Below, one piece after another: positions 45,718-52,368 of a DNA stretch of 64,000 nt. The translations under genes and the position numbers were made by a program. Under the pieces are notes generated by a model. It had not been told where the DNA came from, made no database searches, and saw nothing but the letters and a program-made list of their open reading frames with translations. Where the stretch lies: assembly GCA_910587235.1 (NCBI GenBank), contig CAJUKD010000012.1:1-64000 (forward strand), written 5' to 3'. Source of the DNA: an uncultured Muribaculaceae bacterium (GTDB lineage Bacteria; Bacteroidota; Bacteroidia; Bacteroidales; Muribaculaceae). Numbering within the stretch: the stretch's first letter is position 1; each line of letters begins with the position of its first letter.

Positions 45718-45761
45718 AAAACGAAAAGTGCAATTTTGAAAAACGAAAAGTACATTTTTTG
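45718..45761. repeat. Two 22-bp-spaced direct repeats at the prophage end
   Basis: AAAACGAAAAGTGCAATTTT starts at 45718 and AAAACGAAAAGTACATTTTT at 45740, exactly 22 bp apart. A degenerate copy of the core (CGGAAAATTTT) starts 24 bp earlier. MuA-type transposases bind 22-bp sites in tandem at phage ends (established for Mu), so these are candidate transposase-binding sites. The rest of 45693-45926 holds a hairpin and a promoter-like element but no gene. Confidence 0.55.
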
Positions 45762-45862
45762 GTGTTTTCCGGCCATTTCGGGCGCGTCTGTTTGACCGCC
45801 GTTCAATCATCGCTCAAACGCTGTTTAATCGGTTGAAAAATAGTTATTTTTACAGCAAAATA

Positions 45863-45892
45863 ATCCCTCAAACTTTTTGCGGTTTGAGGGAT
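45863..45892. terminator. Terminator downstream of mom
   Basis: Eleven-bp stem (ATCCCTCAAAC / GTTTGAGGGAT) with an 8-nt loop. It is followed by TTTTTA on the plus strand and by TATTTTGC on the minus strand. It most likely ends the leftward mom transcript and would also stop host transcription entering from tamA. Confidence 0.8.
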
Positions 45893-45906
45893 TTTTACTA
45901 CCTTTG
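45876..45906 (+). promoter_or_regulatory. Promoter-like element pointing antisense into mom
   Basis: TTTG (45876-45879), a 19-nt spacer and TACCTTTG (45899-45906) match the Bacteroidetes consensus on the plus strand. A transcript would begin near 45911 and run antisense through the 3' end of mom. Part of the element lies inside the terminator hairpin. Confidence 0.4.
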
Positions 45907-45926
45907 TATTGTTATCTTGGCCGCGT

Positions 45927-46697
45927 TCACACCGAATCTGCGGCCATTTTCGTAAGTATTCCGACGCATCTTTCTATCATTTTCGAGCGGTCGCGCTTCC
46001 ATTCGGTCGCTTCCATCCCTTTGTCGTATGCCGGATAAGGTTGCTGCGGCTTTACGCACCGAAAACGCTTGTCGAGCGCGTAAATGTATCGGTAGGTCTT
46101 GACGTGGAACACTTCAAAATCGCCTATCAGCATCCCGACATTGGCGCGTAGAAAGCCCGACGGCGATGTTGAGTTGGTGAATATCTGTTCGTGTACCATC
46201 TCACCGCTGCGCCTGTTACGCAGAAACTTGGTGAGGTGAAAGCCGTAATACTGGAAGTTGGCGGCTTTGTAGATAGTGCCGCAGCCGAGGCGACCGTCGG
46301 CGAAACTCTGCACGGCCACGAGGTTAGGGTCAAGGCGGCGCAGCAGCTTGATCGAGGCGGCTATCAGAATGCTCTCGGCATTGTGGCCGAGTTCATCATC
46401 TATCCACATACGGTTGAGTTCGCACATCCACGCTTTGGGATTGGGGTGCGTGAACAGGCGCGCCTTTGGATTCTTCATGTAGCCGTAGACGGCCACGCCG
46501 AGGCAGCGGTCGGGTTCGTCGGCGCGGAAGATTCCGAAGTTGTAGACACCGAAACCTCCGTCGTTCCATTTGTGGGAGTAGTGGTTCTTGACAATCATTT
46601 CCTTTGCGGTGGCCTTGTCAACAGGCGTTATCAGAAGCCGTCCGAGCGAGGAGGTCTCCTTGTAAATCTCCGTCGGGAGACTGTTGCTGTCATTCAT
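45927..46697 (-). CDS. mom: Mom-like phage DNA adenine modification protein
   Basis: A 256-residue GNAT-like protein related to phage Mu Mom, which converts adenines in phage DNA to a carbamoylmethyl-type form and so blocks host restriction. Matching motifs: VKNHYSHKW (N38-S41), ELNRMWIDDELGHNAESILI, and SFADGRLGCGTIYKAANFQY starting at S131. Mu Mom is about the same length. It is the last gene before the prophage end, the same place as in Mu. No com-like translational regulator is seen next to it. Identification is by motif recall. Activity and target sequence are inferred. Confidence 0.8.
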   Translation of the reverse strand: MNDSNSLPTEIYKETSSLGRLLITPVDKATAKEMIVKNHYSHKWNDGGFGVYNFGIFRADEPDRCLGVAVYGYMKNPKARLFTHPNPKAWMCELNRMWIDDELGHNAESILIAASIKLLRRLDPNLVAVQSFADGRLGCGTIYKAANFQYYGFHLTKFLRNRRSGEMVHEQIFTNSTSPSGFLRANVGMLIGDFEVFHVKTYRYIYALDKRFRCVKPQQPYPAYDKGMEATEWKRDRSKMIERCVGILTKMAADSV

Positions 46698-46733
46698 TCA
46701 GCATAAAATGGGGTTTGATAGTTTGTGAAACGG

Positions 46734-46764
46734 TTGGTTATCTCGCCCCTTTTGCGTAATTTTG
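46734..46764 (+). promoter_or_regulatory. Promoter of the hairpin RNA, divergent from mom
   Basis: TTGG (46734-46737), a 19-nt spacer and TAATTTTG (46757-46764). The predicted start (about 46769) falls exactly on the first base of the long hairpin. Confidence 0.6.
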
Positions 46765-46768
46765 CAGT

Positions 46769-46910
46769 GGCAACCACATACAAAGACGCGATGCCCTGCG
46801 GTCAAAAGGCTTATACAGCCCTCGACTGCGCGGGGTATCGCGTCTTTGTGATAGTATGTGGTTGCCGCCTTTACTATCTGGTCGGGGGCTGTTTTTTATT
46901 GCCCACCGAC
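46769..46910 (+). ncRNA. Probable small structured RNA (long hairpin, possibly 6S-like)
   Basis: The region folds as one long rod. GGCAACCACATAC (46769-46781) pairs with GTATGTGGTTGCC (46854-46866). AAAGACGCGAT (46782-46792) pairs with ATCGCGTCTTT (46837-46847), leaving a 6-nt one-sided bulge. Further in, GCGGTC/GACTGC and GGCT/AGCC close a small terminal loop. A second stem, GTCGG+GGGC with GCCC+CCGAC (46881-46910), could end the transcript. No ORF explains the pairing. A rod with a bulge recalls 6S-type RNAs, but I cannot confirm a family. Confidence 0.5.
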
Positions 46911-46951
46911 GTATGTTTTCTGTTATTCTGTTTTTTTCATCGGCTGTTTTA

Positions 46952-46981
46952 TTGGGGTTAAGAATTTAACGGTTATCTTTG
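46952..46981 (+). promoter_or_regulatory. Promoter of the second RNA locus
   Basis: TTGG (46952-46955), an 18-nt spacer and TATCTTTG (46974-46981). The predicted start is near 46986. Confidence 0.55.
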
Positions 46982-46985
46982 CGCC

Positions 46986-47262
46986 ATGCATTACACCCTC
47001 GACAGTTTTGCGATTTCGATTTCAAGATAGTGTATGGTGTGTGCGGCATGTGCGATTCCCTCTCACACTAAGTTATCGCGGCAATGGCCGCGTCCGACAG
47101 CAGGGATTGAGCGTCTTATAGACCCCGTTGAGATGATTTTGAACGAAGCACCGACTGGATTAGTCAGCGACAACCTACAAGATTTCACAACAGAGCATAT
47201 AATGAGTTACGACCGCCGGGGTTTTTAGAGGAGCAGTTTTTCAACCGCCCCTCTTTTTTTGT
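46986..47262 (+). ncRNA. Probable ~275-nt phage RNA of unknown family
   Basis: Bounded by a promoter ending at 46981 and an intrinsic terminator at 47227-47260. Only a 14-codon ORF starts at its 5' end (ATGCATTACACC..., stop at 47028-47030). The remainder has no coding pattern but has pairing potential: CGCGGC-aatg-GCCGCG near 47080, GACT-ggatt-AGTC near 47152, and a long-range pairing AGACCCCG (about 47120) with CGGGGTTT (about 47217). It could be a regulatory RNA or a leader-peptide-controlled transcript. No Rfam family is recognised. Confidence 0.45.
47227..47260. terminator. Bidirectional terminator between the RNA locus and the fibre gene
   Basis: Twelve-bp stem (AGAGGAGCAGTT / AACCGCCCCTCT, with wobble pairs) and a 4-nt loop, followed by a seven-T run on the plus strand. 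It lies 5 bp from the stop of the leftward fibre gene and can end both transcripts. Confidence 0.8.
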
Positions 47263-47264
47263 CC

Positions 47265-48545
47265 CTAATCGGCAGAGAACCCACGGCGCACCACGGTCTT
47301 GTTGGTCTTCTTGTCGAGATGAAACCAAAGGCGGTATTTCATACGCGCCATCTCGCCGCCCGCGCTCTTGAACGTCTTCCCGGCTGCGGCAAACTGCAAC
47401 GCGATCCGCGCATAGCAGCAAGCCTGTGTCTTGGGCTTTGTGCCTTTCTTGGAGGCCTTGACGCGAGTGCCGACCACTTTGTAGAGTCCGTTCCCGGCGG
47501 CGATTTCTGACAGACTCCCGCTTGCCACAATCATATCCGAGCAGACAGATCCGAGTTCCTTTCCGATAAGGGCATTGTCCTCCTTGTCGGTTACGCCTAT
47601 GCACTTAGGCACATACCAGTTGTTAGGTGAGGAGGTGGAGAGTATCACGCCCTTGTAATGCACGTATTGGTTCTTCGGTTGCCGGAGCATGGATTTCCCT
47701 TTCCATGCGGCGTTTGTGCCTGTCGTGCCGCCGGAACGACGCTTTCGGCTGCGTTTCTTCTTGCGGAGCAGCACAAGTTGAACCCCCTCCGGGATAAAGC
47801 CGTGGCGCACATAGACGGTCGATCCTTTCACAACCTTAACGTCGATATGCAGGTTTTCCGTAACCGGGTAGAAACCTCCCCACGTCTTTGCCGCGCTGTT
47901 CCAATAGCGGACGTAGCGGCGCAGGTCGGGCAGGATCTGTTCCTGCGTGATGTTGTTCGCGCTGTGGCGGTAGACGTTGATCGTGTATTCCTCCGCGCCG
48001 TTCAGAGCGAAACACCCCTTGCGGCAGTTAAGACGCACGTTGTCCTTTTGCGCGTCCAACTGAACGCGGGTGAGGCTGTCGGTAGACAATACGGTGAGTT
48101 TCTTGGCGAGGTCGCTGTTGACGGCGGTGTAGTCGAGCAGTTTCTTTGCCAACTGGTCGTTGGTTTCTATCATCGAGAACCCGGAGGCCGGATATAATCC
48201 CGGCACGTTCTTTGTATATGTCGGCACATATTCGGCGTAACGGTAAATCCGCGCCTCGCGGTAGGTCGTGCCGTCGGCCACGATGTTCTCGGTTGTCTCC
48301 CGGATCTGAATGCCGTTGCCCGGCTTGGCTGCGGCCTTGAAGCGCAGCACCTCGCCGTCTATCACCACAACGCCGTCGGCGGTGGCCGTAGGTGCGAGCA
48401 GGATGTAACGTTTACCGCCTATCCTTGCGAATGCCTGTAAAAAGGTAATCTGGTCTTGTATGAACGACAGCCCCTGCGTCGATAATGGATACAGGCCATT
48501 GCCACCGTTTGCGACCGCCGTTGATAAATATTCCGCTCTGTTCAT
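47265..48545 (-). CDS. Tail-fibre-like protein
   Basis: A 426-residue protein, start at MNRAEYLSTAVANGGNG. The N-terminus (LYPLSTQGLSFIQDQITFLQ, IGGKRYILLAPTATADGVVV) has the form of fibre proteins in Bacteroidetes phages, as I recall them. The segment around residues 250-280 is strongly basic (RKKKRSRKRRSGG). The C-terminal ~150 residues are beta-rich (MARMKYRLWFHLDKKTNKTV). It overlaps the upstream baseplate gene by 134 bp in another frame. It is the last structural gene before the terminator. Receptor specificity is unknown, and it lacks a VR-like repeat. Confidence 0.6.
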   Translation of the reverse strand: MNRAEYLSTAVANGGNGLYPLSTQGLSFIQDQITFLQAFARIGGKRYILLAPTATADGVVVIDGEVLRFKAAAKPGNGIQIRETTENIVADGTTYREARIYRYAEYVPTYTKNVPGLYPASGFSMIETNDQLAKKLLDYTAVNSDLAKKLTVLSTDSLTRVQLDAQKDNVRLNCRKGCFALNGAEEYTINVYRHSANNITQEQILPDLRRYVRYWNSAAKTWGGFYPVTENLHIDVKVVKGSTVYVRHGFIPEGVQLVLLRKKKRSRKRRSGGTTGTNAAWKGKSMLRQPKNQYVHYKGVILSTSSPNNWYVPKCIGVTDKEDNALIGKELGSVCSDMIVASGSLSEIAAGNGLYKVVGTRVKASKKGTKPKTQACCYARIALQFAAAGKTFKSAGGEMARMKYRLWFHLDKKTNKTVVRRGFSAD

Positions 48546-49089
48546 TGCTTGAGTTTGTTGGGGTGTAAATCGGAGTTTTTGAAAGGATTCTGTATTGCTC
48601 CACAATGGCCTTCACCTTGTCGAGCTGCGTTGTGTAGATGTTGTTGGGGACGCGCACGATGAACGAGTTCTGCGGCGCGTTGAGCCGCGCTTCGTCGGCG
48701 AGCAACGGTGTCGGATGTTCCGGCGGCTCACCCTCTACGGGCTTGCGGTTCTTCTTCTCGTCCACGGCGAGCAACTGGTTCGGCATCGTCGGGTCTTTTG
48801 CATAGACCCACTCCCCCTCGTATGCCCCCGCGTCCTCGATCTCAAACCCTTTTTTCAGATTGAAAGCGTCGTTGAGAGCGGCGCGGAGATAGCACACCTG
48901 CCCGTTGTGGCTCAACCTGTATATGTGGTCGCCACGCGCCCGCAGGAAGCGCGGGTACAGCCCTGTGTCGTCGCCGAGGTAGAGCGGCGAGCATAAGGCG
49001 CGGCAGAAAGCGAACACCCGGCGCAGACGCAGGAACGTCGGCAGCATGGTCGCTATCCACTTGTCGAAATCTATGTCAAAAATCATCAT
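48412..49089 (-). CDS. Baseplate wedge protein, tail protein I-like
   Basis: A 225-residue protein following baseplate J with a 4-bp overlap, the usual J-I order of P2/Mu-type tails. The N-terminus MMIFDIDFDKWIATMLPTFL is hydrophobic-amphipathic and typical of this position in Bacteroidetes phages. Its final ~45 residues (SGIFINGGRKRWQW...) are encoded where the fibre gene already runs in another frame. The assignment rests mainly on order and the N-terminal motif. Confidence 0.6.
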   Translation of the reverse strand: MMIFDIDFDKWIATMLPTFLRLRRVFAFCRALCSPLYLGDDTGLYPRFLRARGDHIYRLSHNGQVCYLRAALNDAFNLKKGFEIEDAGAYEGEWVYAKDPTMPNQLLAVDEKKNRKPVEGEPPEHPTPLLADEARLNAPQNSFIVRVPNNIYTTQLDKVKAIVEQYRILSKTPIYTPTNSSNEQSGIFINGGRKRWQWPVSIIDAGAVVHTRPDYLFTGIRKDRR

Positions 49090-50006
49090 TCGGCCACTTG
49101 ATAGGCACGGCCTCTGACCGTGAGGTTCTGCAATGCGTAATAACCCGAATAGGGACGGCGGTAGCCGACGACACGCGAGTAAGCCTCCGAGCCTCCGGCT
49201 GCGGCCTCCACTTTCACGATGTCGGCCACGCGCACTCCCTCAATGGACTGCAAAGCGGCCATAAGGTCGGAGTTTCGGTATTCGCCGTTGAAAGGCAGCT
49301 TGGATATGACACCGCTCACGGCCTCGGTTATCACGTCCTTGCCGTCGCGCAGCAGCCTTATGGCCGTGTAGCCGTCCGCATCCGGGCGACCGTTGCCTGT
49401 GGGCTGCGCCGTGAGTATGGCCGGATCATAAAGCACCACGAGTTCCACGCGCATATTGTCTGCGGGTTCGTTCAGCACCTTTATGGCCACTCCCGCGTCC
49501 TTTATCTGCGAGAGGTAGCCTTTCAGTCCGGCGAGGTCATCGGGCTGCAGAGGCGTGGGCTGGCCGTTGTTGCCCCTCGCGGCAACCTTGATGAACACCT
49601 GCGTGTTGTCCTCGGTGGCGACCGCGTATTTCACCACACGTGCCTTTTCGATGTCGGCCTCCGTCATTCCCGACGTGTCGTAGTAGTCGGCCACGACCAC
49701 GCCGTCGGTCATTATGAGATCCTTGCCGCGCATATAGGCGAGGGTCTTTGTAACGTACCAACGGAGCGTGTGCGGGCGCAGGGCATCTATCCTCGCGTCC
49801 ACCTCCTCGCGGTGGCGGTCGAAAAGTTTTTCGAGCAGCCATATACAGGAGGCGACGACGTAGAACATCAGGCTCTCCAGCGACACCGGCGAGAAAGCCT
49901 TGTCAAAGGATTGGTTCTCTTTCAGTCCGTACCCTGTGCGGATAGCGTCCTGTGAGATGAAGGTCTCGCATATCTGAGCCTTTATCTCGGCGATTGACCG
50001 TGACAT
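49086..50006 (-). CDS. Baseplate J-like protein
   Basis: A 306-residue protein resembling the J-family wedge component of contractile-tail baseplates. IAEIKAQICETFISQDAIR at the N-terminus, FYVVASCIWLLEKLFDRHR, and the C-terminal RNSDLMAALQSIEGVRVADI with GYYALQNLTVRGRAYQVAE fit the family layout, in which the last domain has the sequence (D)L...L..I.GV.d. It starts 4 bp after the reverse transcriptase stop, so the DGR cassette is inserted directly in the baseplate operon. Confidence 0.7.
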   Translation of the reverse strand: MSRSIAEIKAQICETFISQDAIRTGYGLKENQSFDKAFSPVSLESLMFYVVASCIWLLEKLFDRHREEVDARIDALRPHTLRWYVTKTLAYMRGKDLIMTDGVVVADYYDTSGMTEADIEKARVVKYAVATEDNTQVFIKVAARGNNGQPTPLQPDDLAGLKGYLSQIKDAGVAIKVLNEPADNMRVELVVLYDPAILTAQPTGNGRPDADGYTAIRLLRDGKDVITEAVSGVISKLPFNGEYRNSDLMAALQSIEGVRVADIVKVEAAAGGSEAYSRVVGYRRPYSGYYALQNLTVRGRAYQVAE

Positions 50007-50010
50007 CGCC

Positions 50011-51669
50011 TCACGCTTTGTTGAGCGCGGCTATGGCCGAGCGGTAAGCGTCGAAATCAATCTCCGGGCGCGGTGCGTCGCCGTAACGCAGGTCGAGGTC
50101 ATACTGAATGTCGGCCACAACTCGCTCCGGGTCGGGAATGCCTAAGTAGCGCATTTCAGAATAGGCCACAAGGCCGCTGTCAACCTCCTTGCCCTGCTGC
50201 GGTTCCTCGGCGGGAGGGGGTGTGCCGTTTTTGGCGGCGCGGCTCAACGCCTTGCGCTTGCGGAACGCGGCGCGTTTGTCAACTTCGGGGATTGTTGTCT
50301 TGACAGGCTCGTAATCCCAACGAACAATGCAACCCCTTTTGCGACCGGTGTTGAACTGCTCAACGGCAGGGAGCGTCTCCCCGCTGAAAACTCGTGCTGT
50401 CATTCGCTTTGCTTTTGGTATTCTGTTTCTTGATGCTTGTTTACGCTTGCGGCGGAGCATACGCTTCACGCGCTCGCGGTGTTTGTATTTCTGTTTTAGT
50501 ATTATCTTGGTGAAGTCCCATTCCACCACAATGTATTTCATCCACGCCTCGGAGATCCTACCGCAGAAAGCCCGGCGCATACCATATTCCTGTCCTTGCC
50601 GCATGAGGCCGAGATAGGAGTTGATGCAGCTCACGAAATGCTCCGCGTTGGCTTTGCACCATGCCGCGCCGCGCTCCTCGGCCTGTCGGTTGAATCCGTG
50701 CAGACGGCACATCGCTTTTCCGAGGGTGCGGTTGGCGATGTAGATGCGCTCTCCCTTGATGACCGTGCCGAGGAATTTAACGCCTTTCTTGTAGTGCTGC
50801 AGGTAATACTTTTTCGGGTTTACCCTCACCTCGGCTGTCTGCCACAGGTGTTCCCTGATAAGCGGCATAGCGAGTAGCAGTTTCTCCTTGTCGCAGTCCA
50901 CGGTGGCCGTGTCGTCCACATAGCGGTCTATGTCGAGGCCGAGGGTCTCGGTAAGGTAATGGTCGGTCTCGTCAAGCAGAAAATTCGCCACGAGCTGCGA
51001 GGTGATGTTTCCGATCGGGAGGCCGTACCCCTCCGGCACGGTGAACAGGCTTTTGTTCGGAGGCAGTTCCTCCCACTTGCGCGGGTCGCCCTGTATGATG
51101 CACCCCTCCGCCGGGGAGTTGAGCAGAGTTACCTGCGTGAGGTAGACAAGCGTCTCCACGTCCGCGCACTTGTACCGCTCCCGGATGAAACGGCAGAGTT
51201 TATCCGTCACCATCGCCCGGTTTATCGACATGAAGAAACCTTTGAGGTCATATTTCAGAACCCAGCAGTCGCGGGTGTAGTTCTCGGATTTCTCGCGTAT
51301 GGCCTCGTGCAGATGTTTCACGGCGGCAAGCGTACCCTTACCCTTGCGGCAGTTGAAACTCGCCGGGATGAACTGCGCCTCGAAAAGCGGTTCTATCCGC
51401 TGTGCGATCCAAGTCTGCACTATCCTGTCCCGGAACATCGCCGCGAATACCTCCCGCAGCGTCGGCCATTCCACGAGGAACGTGATCGAGGGCTGCGGCC
51501 TGTACCGTCCGGCCTGTATCTCTTCGCGCAGTTTCAGCAGTTCGGCCTCGTAGTGTATCTCAAAGGCCGCAGCCGCCTCAGTCCACGCCTTGTTGCGGCG
51601 GCACTGATAATAGGCGGACAAAAGACTGTCGTAGCCTATGGCGATATGTTGTTCCGGTTGGTTGTTCAT
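50011..51669 (-). CDS. DGR reverse transcriptase
   Basis: A 552-residue reverse transcriptase of the diversity-generating retroelement class, which copies the TR RNA with adenine-specific errors. The start MNNQPEQHIAIGYDSLL is chosen because the open frame upstream is TR sequence. RT motifs: SFNCRKGKGTLAAVKHL, VLKYDLKGFFMSINR (first catalytic Asp), IGNITSQ at residues 219-225 (the DGR hallmark replacing the QGxxxSP of other RTs), and YVDD at 250-253. There is no maturase, endonuclease or RNase H domain. The last ~150 residues form a basic linker plus an acidic tail (EEPQQGKEVDSGL, DFDAYRSAIAALNK) that I do not recognise. Confidence 0.95.
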   Translation of the reverse strand: MNNQPEQHIAIGYDSLLSAYYQCRRNKAWTEAAAAFEIHYEAELLKLREEIQAGRYRPQPSITFLVEWPTLREVFAAMFRDRIVQTWIAQRIEPLFEAQFIPASFNCRKGKGTLAAVKHLHEAIREKSENYTRDCWVLKYDLKGFFMSINRAMVTDKLCRFIRERYKCADVETLVYLTQVTLLNSPAEGCIIQGDPRKWEELPPNKSLFTVPEGYGLPIGNITSQLVANFLLDETDHYLTETLGLDIDRYVDDTATVDCDKEKLLLAMPLIREHLWQTAEVRVNPKKYYLQHYKKGVKFLGTVIKGERIYIANRTLGKAMCRLHGFNRQAEERGAAWCKANAEHFVSCINSYLGLMRQGQEYGMRRAFCGRISEAWMKYIVVEWDFTKIILKQKYKHRERVKRMLRRKRKQASRNRIPKAKRMTARVFSGETLPAVEQFNTGRKRGCIVRWDYEPVKTTIPEVDKRAAFRKRKALSRAAKNGTPPPAEEPQQGKEVDSGLVAYSEMRYLGIPDPERVVADIQYDLDLRYGDAPRPEIDFDAYRSAIAALNKA

Positions 51670-51675
51670 TTTCCG

Positions 51676-51776
51676 TTGAAATTCCGACACCGCCCGCACG
51701 TCGTTAGTGTTGTTTCTGTTGTTGTTGATGTTGCCATTGTAGTTGACAACCCACGAGCAGTAATCTTCTGTGACTG
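51676..51776 (-). repeat. DGR template repeat (TR)
   Basis: A 101-bp copy of the VR at 52381-52481 (offset 705 bp), on the same strand. On the coding strand it is rich in AAC/AAT codons (NYNGNINNNRNNTND when read in the VR frame), the classical mutable form. It lies between avd and the RT start, 7 bp upstream of the RT ATG. The frame stays open into the RT gene. The GC-rich stretch CGGGCGGTGTCGG near its 3' end is identical in the VR. Confidence 0.95.
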
Positions 51777-51866
51777 GCTTGTTCCTTGCTCTTAATGAGA
51801 GCGCACAGACCTTTTCATTAAAGAAAATCGCGCTTCCGTAAGCCGTGGCCGACGGAACACTCACTC

Positions 51867-52268
51867 TTAGACACCTTTTTTCGCCCTTTCAGCCGTGGCC
51901 TTGCGCCACGACCCGAGCTGCCCGGATATATCGGCCATAAGCTCCGACAGACTTGTCTGTTTCTGCAATGGCAGCACCCGCGCCTCGTTGCACAGCCGCA
52001 TATACGTGTTCAGCACCGTGAATTTCGTCAACGCCCGGTCTATGTAGACAACCTTGTGCGCCACGTTCTGCTCATCCCACGCATACACTATCAGCGCGAT
52101 CAGATCCGTTGCAGCGTCCAACGTCTTCTCCCAAAGCCACCGTCGGTATTTCACAGGCACGTTGTCGCTGAGGCCGACCATCTGCTGTATCAGCCTGTAA
52201 ACGCTCTTGTATGCCCCGGCTGTCGCCGCGCCGTTTGCCATTTCAGTTAATTTTTTAATCGTCTGCAA
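51867..52268 (-). CDS. avd: DGR accessory variability determinant (Avd-type four-helix protein)
   Basis: A 133-residue helical, basic protein between the variable gene and the TR, exactly where Avd/bAvd occurs in the Bordetella phage DGR. Segments ATAGAYKSVYRLIQQMVGL, KYRRWLWEKTLDAATDLIAL, YIDRALTKFTVLNTYMRLC and MADISGQLGSWRKAT form four amphipathic helices as in the family. Avd forms a pentameric barrel that binds the RT and the TR RNA and is needed for cDNA synthesis (established for BPP-1). The start follows a short gap containing two hairpins. Confidence 0.9.
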   Translation of the reverse strand: MQTIKKLTEMANGAATAGAYKSVYRLIQQMVGLSDNVPVKYRRWLWEKTLDAATDLIALIVYAWDEQNVAHKVVYIDRALTKFTVLNTYMRLCNEARVLPLQKQTSLSELMADISGQLGSWRKATAERAKKGV

Positions 52269-52287
52269 AGTTACGAAAATTTTTTCG

Positions 52288-52345
52288 ACCGGGCTTCGCC
52301 CGGTGTCGCTTTCCCTCTGCCCGGTCGCCCTTTAAGGGGGCGACC
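52288..52345. other. Two GC-rich hairpins between the VR gene and avd
   Basis: Hairpin 1: ACCGGGC-ttc-GCCCGGT (52288-52304). Hairpin 2: GGTCGCCC, 7-nt loop, GGGCGACC (52323-52345), whose nearer arm ends 36 bp from the 3' end of the VR. In BPP-1 a hairpin/cruciform just after the VR promotes retrohoming (established). Either could serve this role here or act as a terminator/attenuator after the variable gene. Confidence 0.6.
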
Positions 52346-52368
52346 TCACCAAAGGAAAGGAAAAAGGT

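Noticed and set aside
45718..45761. Direct repeats as a CRISPR or IS end
   Set aside because: Only two clear copies, abutting with no spacers, and no transposase ORF beside them. A phage-end transposase site fits better.
46191..46706. 171-codon plus-strand frame antisense to mom
   Set aside because: Mom motifs clearly place the coding strand on minus. The plus frame lacks a promoter in the right place and any recognisable fold.
50959..51795. 278-codon plus-strand frame antisense to the reverse transcriptase and TR
   Set aside because: The RT motifs and the TR/VR polarity fix the coding strand as minus; the antisense frame is a composition effect.
51667..51864. Upstream in-frame extension of the reverse transcriptase
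   Set aside because: It translates the TR and 5' flank. The methionine at 51669 gives the normal RT N-terminus, so the extension is treated as TR sequence, not protein.
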